DNA of 64,000 bases. Origin: Reticulascus tulasneorum. Taxonomy: Eukaryota > Ascomycota > Sordariomycetes > Glomerellales > Reticulascaceae. The notes under the pieces were generated by a model. The model was not told where the DNA came from, searched no databases, and was given only the letters and a program-made list of their open reading frames with translations. Made by a program: the position numbers and the translations under genes. Below, piece after piece: positions 22,514-33,062 of the stretch; positions within the stretch are counted from its first letter, which is position 1; every line of letters starts with the position of its first letter. The stretch is taken from the NCBI GenBank assembly GCA_001557505.1, contig LSAX01000005.1, positions 310,001 through 374,000 on the forward strand, in the 5' to 3' direction.

Positions 22514-24066
22514 GCCATGTCTGTGAACGGCTTCACAATCACTACACAGCTCAAGACACTTGAACTGCATTTACATCAATGCTACATACATGGTTACAGG
22601 GCGTTTGGAGATCCACAAGGTAGTGGTTTGTTTGTTTTACTCGCCGGTTATGGAAACAAGGTGGAAGGCAGGCATTCATAGGAAACATCAGCATCTATAT
22701 AGGACTCCGGTTGGTATCGGATTGTTTGTACCTCGGTGCATCACTTAGACACAATGTCAAGCTTGAGAGCCTTATCATTCATACATGCTAGGCTGGCAAA
22801 GGGTGTTGGTGTCCGATCATCACTGTCCGATCACCACATCTCGTTTGCGCGCATCGCTGGGAGGTTCTGGTGAAGTCAGGATGTGGTGAGCTTGTGCGTC
22901 CGTAGTGATTCACCGACTTGTTTGCTATCTAGTTCACAACACAAGACCCATCCCTAGCCCGGTCTTGACCCCGTTCATCAGGATCTTTCCTCCTCCCTTG
23001 ACCGACTATCAGCACACATCTCAGCGTATCGAAGTAAACTATCACGCCCGCTGCTCAACCTCAAAGCACATGCAGCTCCACTCCGCCGCCTGATATTCCG
23101 ATTCTATACTCCTAAGCCGCCTTCCCAGACTTGCTTTTCTCCAGGACCGGATATCCGATATGAGGCAGCAGCTCAACTACACCGAGGAAGCCATCATCAG
23201 CTTCATCGCAGGTGGTTTACTAGCTATGGTAGCTAGTGCGCTGCTCTGGTACTGTTGCTGCGAGCACTGTTTGGCGCCGCGCTCGCCGGGAAGGGATCAA
23301 GACCACAGGCCCACCTCTGCCTGGGCGAGAGATTCTGCGAGAAGGAACGCACCAGTCCCAGGAGTTGGCTGGATAGCGTACTTCTAACTCTGGATTGAAG
23401 TACTTCAGACGAGCCAGTCCCGGTCGTGAGAGAGCATGAACCCATCGTCACCAGTCAAGACAGCCATCTAGCAGACTCTCCAGTGTTGGCAGCTATGCAC
23501 CGCTCATTTTCAAAGCAAAAGACAGCGAAACAAGCTGCCGATACGTAGGATGCGCTGCATCCCATCTCACGGTGCAGGCACGCGGCGTCGACAGATATTG
23601 CATCGCCAGATTTTTTTCTCGCAGATGGTGGCGCAGCGAACGCCGGGTATAAGACGCAAAGGAAGCTAGTCTGAATAGGCTGGCTGATCGTATACTCCGG
23701 GCTGACTCCCGCGAAACCTAAAGTGTCTTTTCCCTCTTCGGATCCCTTCGCACAACTCATTGGGGAAAAAACACGCTGTTGCGGGCACGCTGACAGGGAC
23801 GATGGGATCGGCAAAAATCGAAAAAGGATTCGGGGGGACTTAGTAGATTGCCCCAAAGCGAATGATGATCCTTCAGTGAGTTCAAATTTTGGTGCCTGGA
23901 TACTGGCCCAGGAACCGAAAGGCACGAGCCAAGTGACGGGACACATATAAACCAGCTTTTTCTTTCCATGTTTTCGCGGAGAGATGGTGGATTCGAGAGT
24001 GCAAGCATTCACGTTTGAGAAGCGATTTCGTTCCGTTCGCTCCAGTCTCAGAGACCCCCGATCGGC
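22514..24066. other. Intergenic with one small ORF
   Basis: No gene with family resemblance. A 75-codon ORF at 23160-23387 is listed separately. The 209-codon minus-strand ORF at 23455-24084 has no support and runs antisense into the secreted-protein gene. Confidence 0.5.
23160..23387 (+). CDS. Possible small single-span membrane protein
   Basis: An ATG-started ORF of 75 codons. It has a hydrophobic segment (about residues 11-32, IISFIAGGLLAMVASALLWY) followed by CCCEHC and a basic, Pro- and Arg-containing tail. The span plus juxtamembrane cysteines is a plausible small membrane protein, but there is no family match and length alone does not rule out chance. Confidence 0.3.
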   Translation: MRQQLNYTEEAIISFIAGGLLAMVASALLWYCCCEHCLAPRSPGRDQDHRPTSAWARDSARRNAPVPGVGWIAYF

Positions 24067-24605
24067 ATGTATTCGTATTCCCACCTCGTCGCAGCCCTAG
24101 CCGGGTTGGCCGTCCTGGCCTCCGGCGTTCGCGCCCACGACGAATGCGCCTATTCCGGGGTTGTGGGAGCGATCCGCTACACCGGTGTAAGTTTTCCCCC
24201 CCGCCGTCCCCTCAGGCCATCTCGTATAAACTACCTACCGTAAAAGGAAAATGGCGAAAAAAGGGGGGCCCTGAGCTGACCTGTGTTTGTTTTTGCGAAC
24301 CTGGAATAGTCATGCACGCTCTCCGGTTCTGCGAATTGGAACTACGGGGCTGGATCTTGCATAATTCCCGGGTTTGAGGGATCGTACGGCTGCGATTACC
24401 CGTACCACAATAGCGACTTTAGCCCCTGCGGCAACGCAGCGCAGTCCCAATATGCTGTAAGTGCGCTCTCTCTCTTTGAGTTGCCAGGTTGGAATGGCAG
24501 GAGATAACGGGTTTGGTCCAGTGCAAGAGAGAAGGAGACCCATGCTATGTGTATAACTTCGCCGACGATCAGTCGCTGCAGGTGTACCACTGCTCCGTGA
24601 TATGA
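24067..24605 (+). CDS. Small secreted cysteine-rich protein
   Basis: Three-exon model: 24067-24186, 24310-24456 and 24522-24605, all phase 0. Donors are GTAAGT at both introns, acceptors GAATAG and GTCCAG. The product is 116 residues with a clear signal peptide (about residues 1-23, cleavage after GVRA). The mature part is 93 residues with eight cysteines at 27, 42, 57, 68, 80, 90, 97 and 113, an even number suited to four disulfides, and is rich in Tyr, Gly and Asn. Exon phase, three clean junctions and the cysteine spacing make a chance ORF unlikely. Size, secretion and cysteine content fit fungal effector-like or antimicrobial small secreted proteins, but I recognise no family, and a role is inference. 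No single exon is a long ORF, so automated ORF scans miss it. Confidence 0.8.
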
Positions 24606-25328
24606 ACTGCGCGTGAGCGGGTCACGGGTGAGATGATGGTTAGAGACTTAAAACGGCTGGGGAAAAATACTCAGGAGAATGAAAGAGAATGCTAGCCATG
24701 GCCCAAATCAGGCACCCAAGGGACTTTGAAGACAAAAAAGAATTTGTATTGAAGAATTTGTGGCTAGAGCCTGTCTTCGCTCCGGAAACTGCGGTCTAAG
24801 CCGGCATCAACGGCAGACCAGCCAGTCGGTTATAAACAGCAGGCAGCAGTTCCCTGAGAATCATCGTGTGTCCCACGCCAATGCGTATGCTCATGCTGTT
24901 CCCTTCGGCCCTCGGGTCCCCCTCTCTATGAATGATAAACGGCGATTCCTGAAGCCGATTGCGTACCGCCATCCCCGTACAATATGAACACAAAGTGAAC
25001 CCCTCTCGCATGCACCAGACCACCCCTTCAATGGCCAGCAATTGGGTCCATTGGTACAAGTAGGAGTGCCGTATGTAAAATAACCGAGTTCCGTCTAGGG
25101 CGATAAAAACCGGCCCGTTGCAGAATGAGCTGTGGCGAGGTCGTGAAGTGTGTCTCCTCCACGAGATAGCAGCTCGAGTCTCATCGCGACTCCGGCATCT
25201 AGTTTTCTCGATGATCGCCCTGTTGAGAGCCTTTCGCGCCCCGCAAAACGCCGTTGTGTCCTGTATAATGCCGCCGGATTCCAATTATAAGGTCGTAGTA
25301 GAAATTAAGTCCCGCTCGGGTAGATGCA
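24606..25328. other. Intergenic, nothing seen
   Basis: Region between the 3' ends of the secreted-protein gene (+) and the small myristoylation-type gene (-). No ORF, RNA or notable repeat could be supported. Confidence 0.6.
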
Positions 25329-25691
25329 TCACATCATCTGGAAGAAGTCTAATCGCTCCTGTTCCTCCTCCTCAGCCTTCCGGCGCGCTGCCTCGGCCTG
25401 TTTCCTCCTCCTCTCCTCTTCCGGGTCGTCGACGGCTTCGTCCTTGGACTTGTACGCGGCGGCGCCGTCATCCAGCGGCGAGTGGTTTCTGTCCCATCTT
25501 CGGTCGGCACTCGCTGGTATGGGTACCTTCTCGAGACCGAGATATGCTTGCGGGAGAGGGCGCGGCTTCTCGTCGTCGGTGGTGGCGGAGGTGTTGTAGC
25601 GACGGACGGGCAAGAGGTCGTTGTCTGGTGGCCGCAGCGCATTCGCGTGCTGTTTCCGCCTTCGGCAACGAAACCAGGGAAGGCAACCCAT
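25329..25691 (-). CDS. Small acyl-anchored-type protein, MGC N-terminus
   Basis: A single-exon ORF of 120 residues. It begins MGCLPWFRCRRRKQ: Gly2 is placed for N-myristoylation, Cys3 and Cys9 for palmitoylation, and a cluster of Arg and Lys follows. This is the standard pattern for peripheral attachment to the inner face of the plasma membrane. The middle is Pro- and Asp-containing and probably disordered. The C-terminus (about residues 88-115) is a highly charged helix rich in Glu, Arg and Ala (EEERRRKQAEAARRKAEEEE), likely a coiled coil, ending DFFQMM. Similar small proteins occur in other filamentous fungi without known function. I infer a membrane-tethered adaptor; no enzyme motif is present. 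Confidence 0.65.
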   Translation of the reverse strand: MGCLPWFRCRRRKQHANALRPPDNDLLPVRRYNTSATTDDEKPRPLPQAYLGLEKVPIPASADRRWDRNHSPLDDGAAAYKSKDEAVDDPEEERRRKQAEAARRKAEEEEQERLDFFQMM

Positions 25692-27276
25692 TGTGCGAGA
25701 GAGAAAGTGGGAGTGGTGGTGGTGGTGGTAGTGATAGTGTCTAGAGGTCGAATTGTGTTTATGATTGACGAAAACTGCCAGTCAATGGACTGGGGATGGA
25801 GTTGTATAAGATGTCAGACCATTGAACCTGGCTGGTGGAGGGGGGGAGGGAGGGTGAATGACGACAGTCGGGAAGTGTTTTATTTAAAGAGGTTCGAGTC
25901 GAGACCGCCGACCAAGAGCTGGCTGGCGGCTGTCGAAGCGGCTTTTACCCCAGTATTTGAAGCGCCGGCCGAAGGGGGCAGGGCAAAGTTACTTCGGTCT
26001 TTGTTCTTGGTCTGGTGTGGCCTCTGGGAACGCGAGGGAGGGCACGCCGACAAAGATGGGATGTGGATTGGGGTGGTGGATATGTGTGGTATGTGTGTAC
26101 GCACATACATACATAGTTACAGTAAGGTACATAATTACGGGTATGGGTGGGCATGGGCAGTACAAATGCGGATGGGATGGGATGGTACATATGGATGGGA
26201 TGGTGTAGGTGGCTTGCGAAAATGCAGCTGATATGAGGGGGGCCATTCCAACCACTTTGGAGCCGAAGACGGTAAGAAGCAATGGAACCCCCAAGCCATA
26301 GCCAAGCCCGCATACATATGTATGCACATACGAATGCAAACTAATGTTAACCCTTAGGGTATTTCGTAGACCGGACCAGACCAGCTGAGAGATGGATGGG
26401 GGAGGAGAGCGCCCCCCCTTGTCTTCGGCGGCCATCGGTCGGGGTCGAATCGAGGGTCGTGTGGCAGAAAATGGAATATGCAGAGAAAGGGATGACGATA
26501 TGGGGGGGACATGCCTGGATGCCGAACGATGGCCAATTAGCGCTTACTCAGACTCGACAAGAGAGCGAAAAGGGACGGATAAGTGGCCCATCGCCATGCA
26601 TTGAAGTGTTTTACGATGACCTGCCGCGGACGATGCTACTGGTTCTGGCACGTTCAGATGGGCGAGAGAGCTGGATGGGCGACGATTGGAAACAACCCCG
26701 TACGGAGAACACGAGTGGTTTAGGCCCTGATTGCGGTGGAGATCATCGGTGGGCTGCCGTCGAGCTTAGTTGGGGTGTTTAGTGGACCTATAGGTCGTTA
26801 GGTAGTTGCCCATGCGTGCCATGCCACCCCGAGTTAGTTAGTGCCTTCGGGGGCTGCGGACGCCATAGTAGGGTACGTGGACAGCGCAACAGGACGCTTT
26901 CGGGGGGTGGCTTGGGGCACGTTCTGGGGATCGCCCGGCCTGTGGAGGGGTCACTGACTACGTAGTACTTCTGAGGAGACTCACCACTCGGGAGGGAGGG
27001 AGGGGACAGGTCGGAAAGGAGGGCGCCTGGGGGCGAGAAACTGCGGGCATACCCTGCTGCACGCACTTGGCCATCTCTCCAAAGTACCAACGATTAAATT
27101 GATGGATGGACTTTCTAGAACAGCGTACAGGGGGGCCCTCAGTGGAGATTTTGCACAGGGATAAGATGGATACATTCATACGACCTTTAGTCCACACATA
27201 TCTGAGGCGATAACATGTCACCACATAATAACTGTTGGGTTTTTATTAGCGTTCGAATGTCACGCAATAGACTGGC

Positions 27277-27293
27277 GGGGGGGGGGGGGGGGG
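27277..27293. repeat. G homopolymer (17 bases)
   Basis: An uninterrupted run of 17 G in gene-free DNA; its exact length is likely to be unreliable in any assembly. Confidence 0.9.
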
Positions 27294-28630
27294 ACGCTGG
27301 ACCCTGGGCTGGCCTCCCTCCCTTGGCATCCCGGTCCCCGAAAGCGAGGGTACTTCGTACTGAGATTGATCGATTCTCCAAAACTACGGACTACTGTGAG
27401 TGGTTTTCCCGTTCAGCAGTGCTCAAAGCTCATTTCTCAGAATACGGGGAGCTGTTCGCAGAGAAACCACGTACAATACTCGGGACTCCGTGCGCCAGAT
27501 TGCCCTCCGCAGAGTCTTGCTATGTACCTTATGCTTGACAGCTAGACTGATTGATTGATAGGTAGACCTAGATGATTACTGCCTTCCAGAGCATGATGAC
27601 CTACCTACGAACAAGACACACAACACTGCACTAGGTCGAGTGTGTTCGTAAGCGGGTGAGCCATTTGCTTAGTAGATACCGCATACCAAGCACTAGCTAC
27701 TATGGTAGTCCGTAATAAACAAACTTCTCACCTACATTTGAACATATCTCGTGGTCGGGAAACTAGCCCGTCCTAGAATAACTTTGCCTTCGACCGTCGT
27801 TTTCCAGGCGTGCGTGTACTAACTACCCTTAGTTGACTTTCCCCAGCGAATACCTAGGTACTCTCAAACAGACAGTTCCCTTTAACTTACTTGGATAGCT
27901 GGCCAGGGACCGAACCAGTGAGCACGTGCGTAGCAGTAAGGAGCAAGGGCCCCCCCTATCCTCCTCTGGCAGTCGAAAAGGCAATCAAGCATTCGGCCAC
28001 TGTCAAGCGTGTTTGCAGCCAAGAGCCTAATTACGCCCTCATACCACACACTCGCATACACAGCCACTGCCCTATGAGTGGCTCCCCGCGCCGCCTGTAG
28101 CCGTTCCTGGAAGGCGTAAAAAGGCACAGGCTGGCTGCCACTGGCCGGGGGCACCCACACCTGCTGCGTTGCGTATGGGGAGAGACAGCGAGAGTGAGTG
28201 AGTGTGTGTGTGTGTGGTCTGAGTGTGATTTGGTGGCGAGGTCACGAGCATTGCGTACCTGAGGTTACGAGTTGGGCGCATGGCTCAGCACTCTCTTGTT
28301 GGACGAACATGCACATGTACGTTGGTGTCTTGCTGCTTGCTTGCCGCCGTACCTCATCCCATCTAATCCGGGCGGACTAACATCTATAGATGGCGATATG
28401 CACGCGCAGCATCCAAACCGGTTACACGCATCAATCCCACGGCATACCTGCATGCAACAAGGCATTCTGGTCCTCCAACCATAGGCCAGTGTTGTACGAG
28501 CCCGTCAAATTCTTCAGCGATCCGCTTCTGCCATCTGTCCCTTCGTATGCAAGGGGAAACCTCCACTGTTACTTCGTGTTTCTATTCGTATTCCTTTTGT
28601 TAATCACCGCCACAAAAGAAGACACAAAGG

Positions 28631-28632
<2 letters not shown>

Positions 28633-28667
<35 letters not shown>
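28633..28667. repeat. AC dinucleotide microsatellite
   Basis: About 17 AC units, the longest microsatellite in the window. Confidence 0.95.
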
Positions 28668-28672
<5 letters not shown>

Positions 28673-29410
28673 AACATGCTGCTTTCGGCCGTCTTTCCTG
28701 CACCGCACGACATATGCAAGCAGACGATGGAATGGATCCGCCGATGATTGAATGAATTAACCGCAGACTCAGATGCAGATTTAAAAATACACCCAGCCAG
28801 CCCACAATCAATCGGCCCATTCCCCGAAACGCACGTTTCTTTTCCTTAGCCTCTTTCTTTTCTTTTTTTTCCCCCTTTGTCTCGTTTCGTTTGGGGGTTC
28901 GAAATAATTTATTACCAACTTAACTTTCGGGGCTTGTCCTGTCATGTCACGTCACGCACAATGAGGCGGGGCTGGTGACATGCATCAAACTTTCTGCGCG
29001 ATAAGCCACTGTGCCACACGTCCAACGTCAAGTCTCAACCTCAAAGCAACCGCTTGTCTCGATGCGTGTTTCCAAATCGAAACAGTGAGAGTTTTTTGTC
29101 CTTCCAACATCTGCTTGTTGGGCAAAGAGTCGCAGAAAGCCCCATGGGCTAATTTTGGACTGAATGATGTATGACCACTTCGCCTTGGATGGGCGAACTT
29201 GCACTTGGCAGGCGCCAACCAACAGGTCTGGTGGCTCCACGAGAATGCTACAGCCGCCCATCGCCATTCCTTTCCTTTCAGTCAACTATAGTTCTCGTTC
29301 TGATAGTGGTGGCCTAACAACCTGCGCATATTTGAGTTATAGGCTAGCTTCGGGGTGTTGGAGTGCAAATCGTGCTTGGTTGCCGAGTAAGTGATTGAAG
29401 GAGACCTTTA

Positions 29411-29440
29411 TGAGTAACGAATGAGTAATGAATGAGTAAT
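29411..29440. repeat. Three short direct repeats
   Basis: Three adjacent near-identical copies of a 10-base unit, TGAGTAAYGA. Confidence 0.8.
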
Positions 29441-30681
29441 GTATGGTGAATTGCGTTCCAACTTGGAATCAAGTCATGCTAATCTGATTGCTTTTCTCAT
29501 CTGTAGTCCGATCTTCGGACGTGAGGTGCTCGTGATGGATTGCAAATGGCCATATGCACTCAGTCTCTAATAGCCAATGTGAACTGGAACGCTGCATGAT
29601 CTTACTTAGTGTCTAATTGAAGGATTCACGCATCAGTAGCATATGCTCTACACACGTGCACCGGATTTCTGCTCACTCTTCAAAGAATAAGTAGAGCAGC
29701 TTATAGATAGGTGCGTCTCCAGGGACGAAAGTGCGACCTTGCGAGTGCCATCATTATAGGCAATCCTTGGGGATGCACGGCAGTTATATTTTCATCGCGT
29801 AGATATAGCACAGACAAGCCACCATTCAAGGAGGTTCTGTTATTTTTTCCTATTCAGATAATCTTGAACACAAACATTCTATCTTTTCAAATATCATGTT
29901 GGATTGCCCAGTTAAGCAATCTTATTGCTGGGTGCGGTAACGGGAACCAGCCCGATCATTTTTAAAACTAAGCAGGACCGGAATATAACAACTTGCATCC
30001 CATCTTCTATACAGTATCAGGAAATATAAAGTTAGAATTACATGGCTCTCTATAATTCATTCATGGGTTTCACAGTCATATTCGCTATGGAGGCCTAATT
30101 ACTGTGAAGGGTTTCGCCGCGGGCTAGAGGCTACTCTCCCGAGCTGCCCTTTCGTGGTTCGTGGCCTTCTTAAATGCTTTGAGTTGCCACTAAACGTGGC
30201 TCTATATTGGCCTGAAAATTTGGTGTTAATGTAACAGCCAGGGTTCTGCGGGTTGAATTAACCATTAACTAGCTAGCATTGTGCCGCGAAGGTTGTTCGG
30301 CTGGCATAGCTCTTTCAGGACTCCGTAATGGGCGCGTCCCAGGTGAAGCTGCAGCTGCTTTACCTTCTTGGGCTGACTTGAAATTGAGGTCTACCTTCAT
30401 ACGAGCTTCATATATGTTGCTTGGATGCTGGACCAAAATACGACGGCGTCTGCCATCCCCAACTTGAGAGAAGTAACACAAATATGGATGTCAATTTTGC
30501 AGTGAACCTAAGGATCTATCTGCCGTAATAACACGCTTGATTGCTGAAGCATCATGGGTACATTGACTTTTTAACACTGACTGCTCATCACTGTTGTTCC
30601 TACTGGTATCATAGTTTCTTGTCATCCCCCCTCGCTCTTCCATCTCGGTTCGTCATTTCGTCCAAGACTGTCTGCACCAGT

Positions 30682-31317
30682 CTAGCAGGCGGTCCACTTG
30701 AAAGACAGACGCTCGGTAACAGCGGCGCCGACGCTGTCCTTTCCAAACACAACCTTGGCTCCGCTTCTCGCTAGGATTCTGAAGTTGATATTCAGGATTC
30801 CGACGACTCCATCAGCGGCAACGCAAGTGGATGGGACGTTGAGGCGTTGAGCGACGGCCACGTTCCGGGATACCGCGCCGGCGCCGGAGTAGGTGTTTGC
30901 TTGTTTCGTGATCTGGAACGAACACATGTTAGCCCTGGCCAGCAGGTGGTGTTAGGGAAATCACGGGGTACTTGCCTGCTCTGAAGCGGTCTCGGACCAG
31001 TATGCGGACGTCCAGAAGCCGACTCCGGAATTGGGGCTGAGGTAGAGCCCGCCTCGGACAACCACGTCCTGCAACAAAAGAAGCTTTCCGGCCTCGCCCT
31101 GGTCAACGTTCATATGCAGCTGGCAGCTGGTGGTCTCTCCCTCCCCCAGAGTCTCGCTAAAATCTGGGAAGGTGATGACGAGCTCGTCGACGCCGCCGGC
31201 CCAGGTCACTTTAGCCGCCTGATCGCATCCAGGCCCCGAGTGGGTGATGGACGTAATACGGACGCAGGCAGCAGTGCTTGCCCAGAGGGCGATGAGAAGT
31301 GTCGAGATGCGAGCCAT
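30682..31317 (-). CDS. Secreted DUF4360 protein with a GC-AG intron
   Basis: Exon 1 30976-31317, exon 2 30682-30912; 190 residues. The start MARISTLLIALWASTAAC is a signal peptide. The mature protein has the DUF4360 pattern: an N-terminal SGPGC, a beta-rich middle with DELVITFPDFS and SCQLHMNV, a later STCVAADGVVGILNINFRI and the terminal LSFKWTAC. DUF4360 proteins are small secreted proteins of ascomycetes with unknown function, often abundant in culture fluid or host contact. Splicing must be in phase 0 after CAG, where the intron begins GCAAGT, not GT. The acceptor is GTTCCAG. No GT donor nearby restores the frame, so this is a GC-AG intron with an otherwise perfect consensus (CAG/GCAAGT). 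Confidence 0.85.
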
Positions 31318-31442
31318 TGTGGATGCGTGCGTGTTATTGAATATTAATGGTATTGATATGTTGCTTCTTTACTTTTCTGATGCTTTTCGTTATGTTTGCG
31401 ATTGTCAAAGCGGTCAAGGGCTCAAGGGACGATTAGGCCTCT

Positions 31443-32293
31443 TTATACATGATCCTTCACGATAACACTCATTCGCCTCTTGAAAACAGGTCCAGCCATC
31501 GCGGAATGGGGATCTGGAGGCATCGGAGCCGGGTCATAGGTGAAAATTTCACGGGTGGGTGGCACTGGATAATATCCATAATATCCACCGATATTAACCA
31601 CTGCGGCTTGAATGCAACTTTCCAGGCCACTGGATAGGACTTTGGGACCCTGTTGTACACGAAAATAGGACGCAATATATTTATTCAATGTAGACCAATT
31701 TAAATCACCAGGTCCATTGGTGTCTAGTCGCACAGTCCATCATAGAAGGGCCGGAACAAGACACTGGCTCGTTGATCGCTTGTAGGGGACGCACCTTTTT
31801 GCCACAATTGCCCATCGGCTGTCAATATCTTAAATACTACGTCAGAGAGCTTGATCCGGGGAAGAGAATGCGACCCTGATGTCGCATCAGGTCCGATCCA
31901 GAGCTTCTCCGCCCCTGAGTGCGTCTCAATCGAGGAGCGACGGAACAGCTTGTCGGCCATGAAAGGCTGAACCAAGGTCCGAATCGCAATCTCTCTTGTT
32001 CCTGGTGGCGCCCCTTGCCACCCAGCAGAGTATGAAGCCCACGTGAAAGCATTCCCCCGGCGTCGGTTCCTACCTCGGGTGGACAGCTCTGGGGAACGAG
32101 GCCACTGGACTAGCCCAGGCCCTGGCCGGGCATTGTCTGTGCCAAGGATTAGCACCAGGGCCTTCTCAACTTTAAATCTCAATATGCCAGAAATAGAAAC
32201 ACAGCTACGAATTGATTGAGGCAATATCAACTGTCTCTGTCTCGTTGCATCTCCCGTATTGCGTGGGGATCTTCTCATGCCTGCGTGATCCAC
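31443..32293 (-). pseudogene. Two overlapping ORFs, possible frameshifted gene
   Basis: On the minus strand one open frame (31724-32293, about 189 codons) stops with FYDGLCD just where the next frame (31443-31733, 96 codons) opens with VRLDTNGPGDLNW. Adding one base near 31734 would join them into one reading frame of roughly 280 codons. I recognise no domain in either part, and the first frame has no convincing start. It could be a decayed gene, a sequence error or two chance ORFs. Confidence 0.3.
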
Positions 32294-32762
32294 CAGGTAG
32301 CCTGGCCACGGCCCAGCGATGAGAGAAGAGGAGAGGAGCTTTCAAGCTTGCGTGAATGATCAGAGCACCAGCTTCTCCTCAGAACCTGTTCGCTTCATGA
32401 ATGGGTGTGGTGCCGATGCCATAGCGTAGAGAGGTGCACGTCATAGAATGCAAGAAGCCGCTTCAAGAGTGCACTGGAGATGCTCCTGGCCTATAGTTGA
32501 GGTCGATCGTAGGTTGGAGGGGATGGCAGAAGGTGTGGTGGCGACCTGCCCGACAGCTGTCACGTTCTCGAGTGCAGCACTCGGTGTGGTGATGATGCCA
32601 TAAACCTCAGTAGATATGTGCAGCGAGAGCCTAACGGTTCTAGACACGGCGGGGGCGATCTCCGTTGGTGCCGGACGCCGGAGCTGGCTGCAGCAGATTG
32701 GGTTACATCTGTGAACAACCGTCAAGCCGATCCAGAACAGACCCAACCCAGGCTTTCCAGAC
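32294..32762. other. Intergenic or decayed sequence
   Basis: A minus-strand Ser/Thr-rich open frame (32441-32746, for example VGQVATTPSAIPSN) has the composition of a mucin-like linker but no start or domain. It may be a remnant 3' exon of the secreted candidate at 32763-33062. Confidence 0.3.
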
Positions 32763-33062
32763 CTAATGTACAGGGGAGCAATGTGCCGGGCAGATCATCA
32801 GCCGCAATACCAGCAGCCATTCACGGAGGTTGGAGCTCGAGAGCGGAGGCTGGGAAACTTGCGGGGCTTCAGGGCCGGATGTATGCTGCCCCCCCCCATG
32901 GTCTTCCAATCGCCGAAAGGTGGATAGAAAGAAACTTAAAGACTCTGCTTCAATGTAATGCTTGCCAAATAAAGAGTATCCCGGTTTAGATACACAGCTG
33001 ACAGATCTGCTCGCAGATGCTTGGCATGCGAGGCTCAGGACGATGAAGATCAGGCGGGACAT
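32763..33062 (-). CDS. Putative secreted protein, possibly truncated
   Basis: An ATG-started 99-codon frame beginning MSRLIFIVLSLACQASASRS, a good signal peptide (cleavage near ASA), followed by SVSCVSKPGYSLFG. The remainder shows no domain. The frame ends TAG at 32763, and a Ser/Thr-rich frame follows downstream, so an intron or a frameshift may link them. The signal peptide is the only strong evidence. Neighbouring genes on both sides are also secreted or metabolic. Confidence 0.35.
   Translation of the reverse strand: MSRLIFIVLSLACQASASRSVSCVSKPGYSLFGKHYIEAESLSFFLSTFRRLEDHGGGQHTSGPEAPQVSQPPLSSSNLREWLLVLRLMICPAHCSPVH

Larger units (their letters stand above)
25692..30681. other. 5 kb gene-poor, repeat-rich region
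   Basis: No gene is supported over 5 kb. It holds GGT-type repeats next to 25700, GGGATGGGATGG-type repeats near 26160, a 17-base G run (27277-27293), GT and AC microsatellites (28199-28216, 28633-28667), and three near copies of TGAGTAAYGAA (29411-29440). Base composition becomes AT-rich from about 29.4 kb. Old transposon remains are possible but no transposase or terminal repeat was recognised. Confidence 0.5.

Noticed and set aside
23455..24084. A 209-codon minus-strand ORF
   Set aside because: It has no signal, domain or start support, and the opposite strand has a well-supported three-exon secreted-protein gene starting at 24067.
29915..30005. Possible degenerate 5S rRNA (TTAAGC...GGGAACCAGCC)
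   Set aside because: The resemblance covers only short scattered words; the conserved 5S ends and internal control region are absent.
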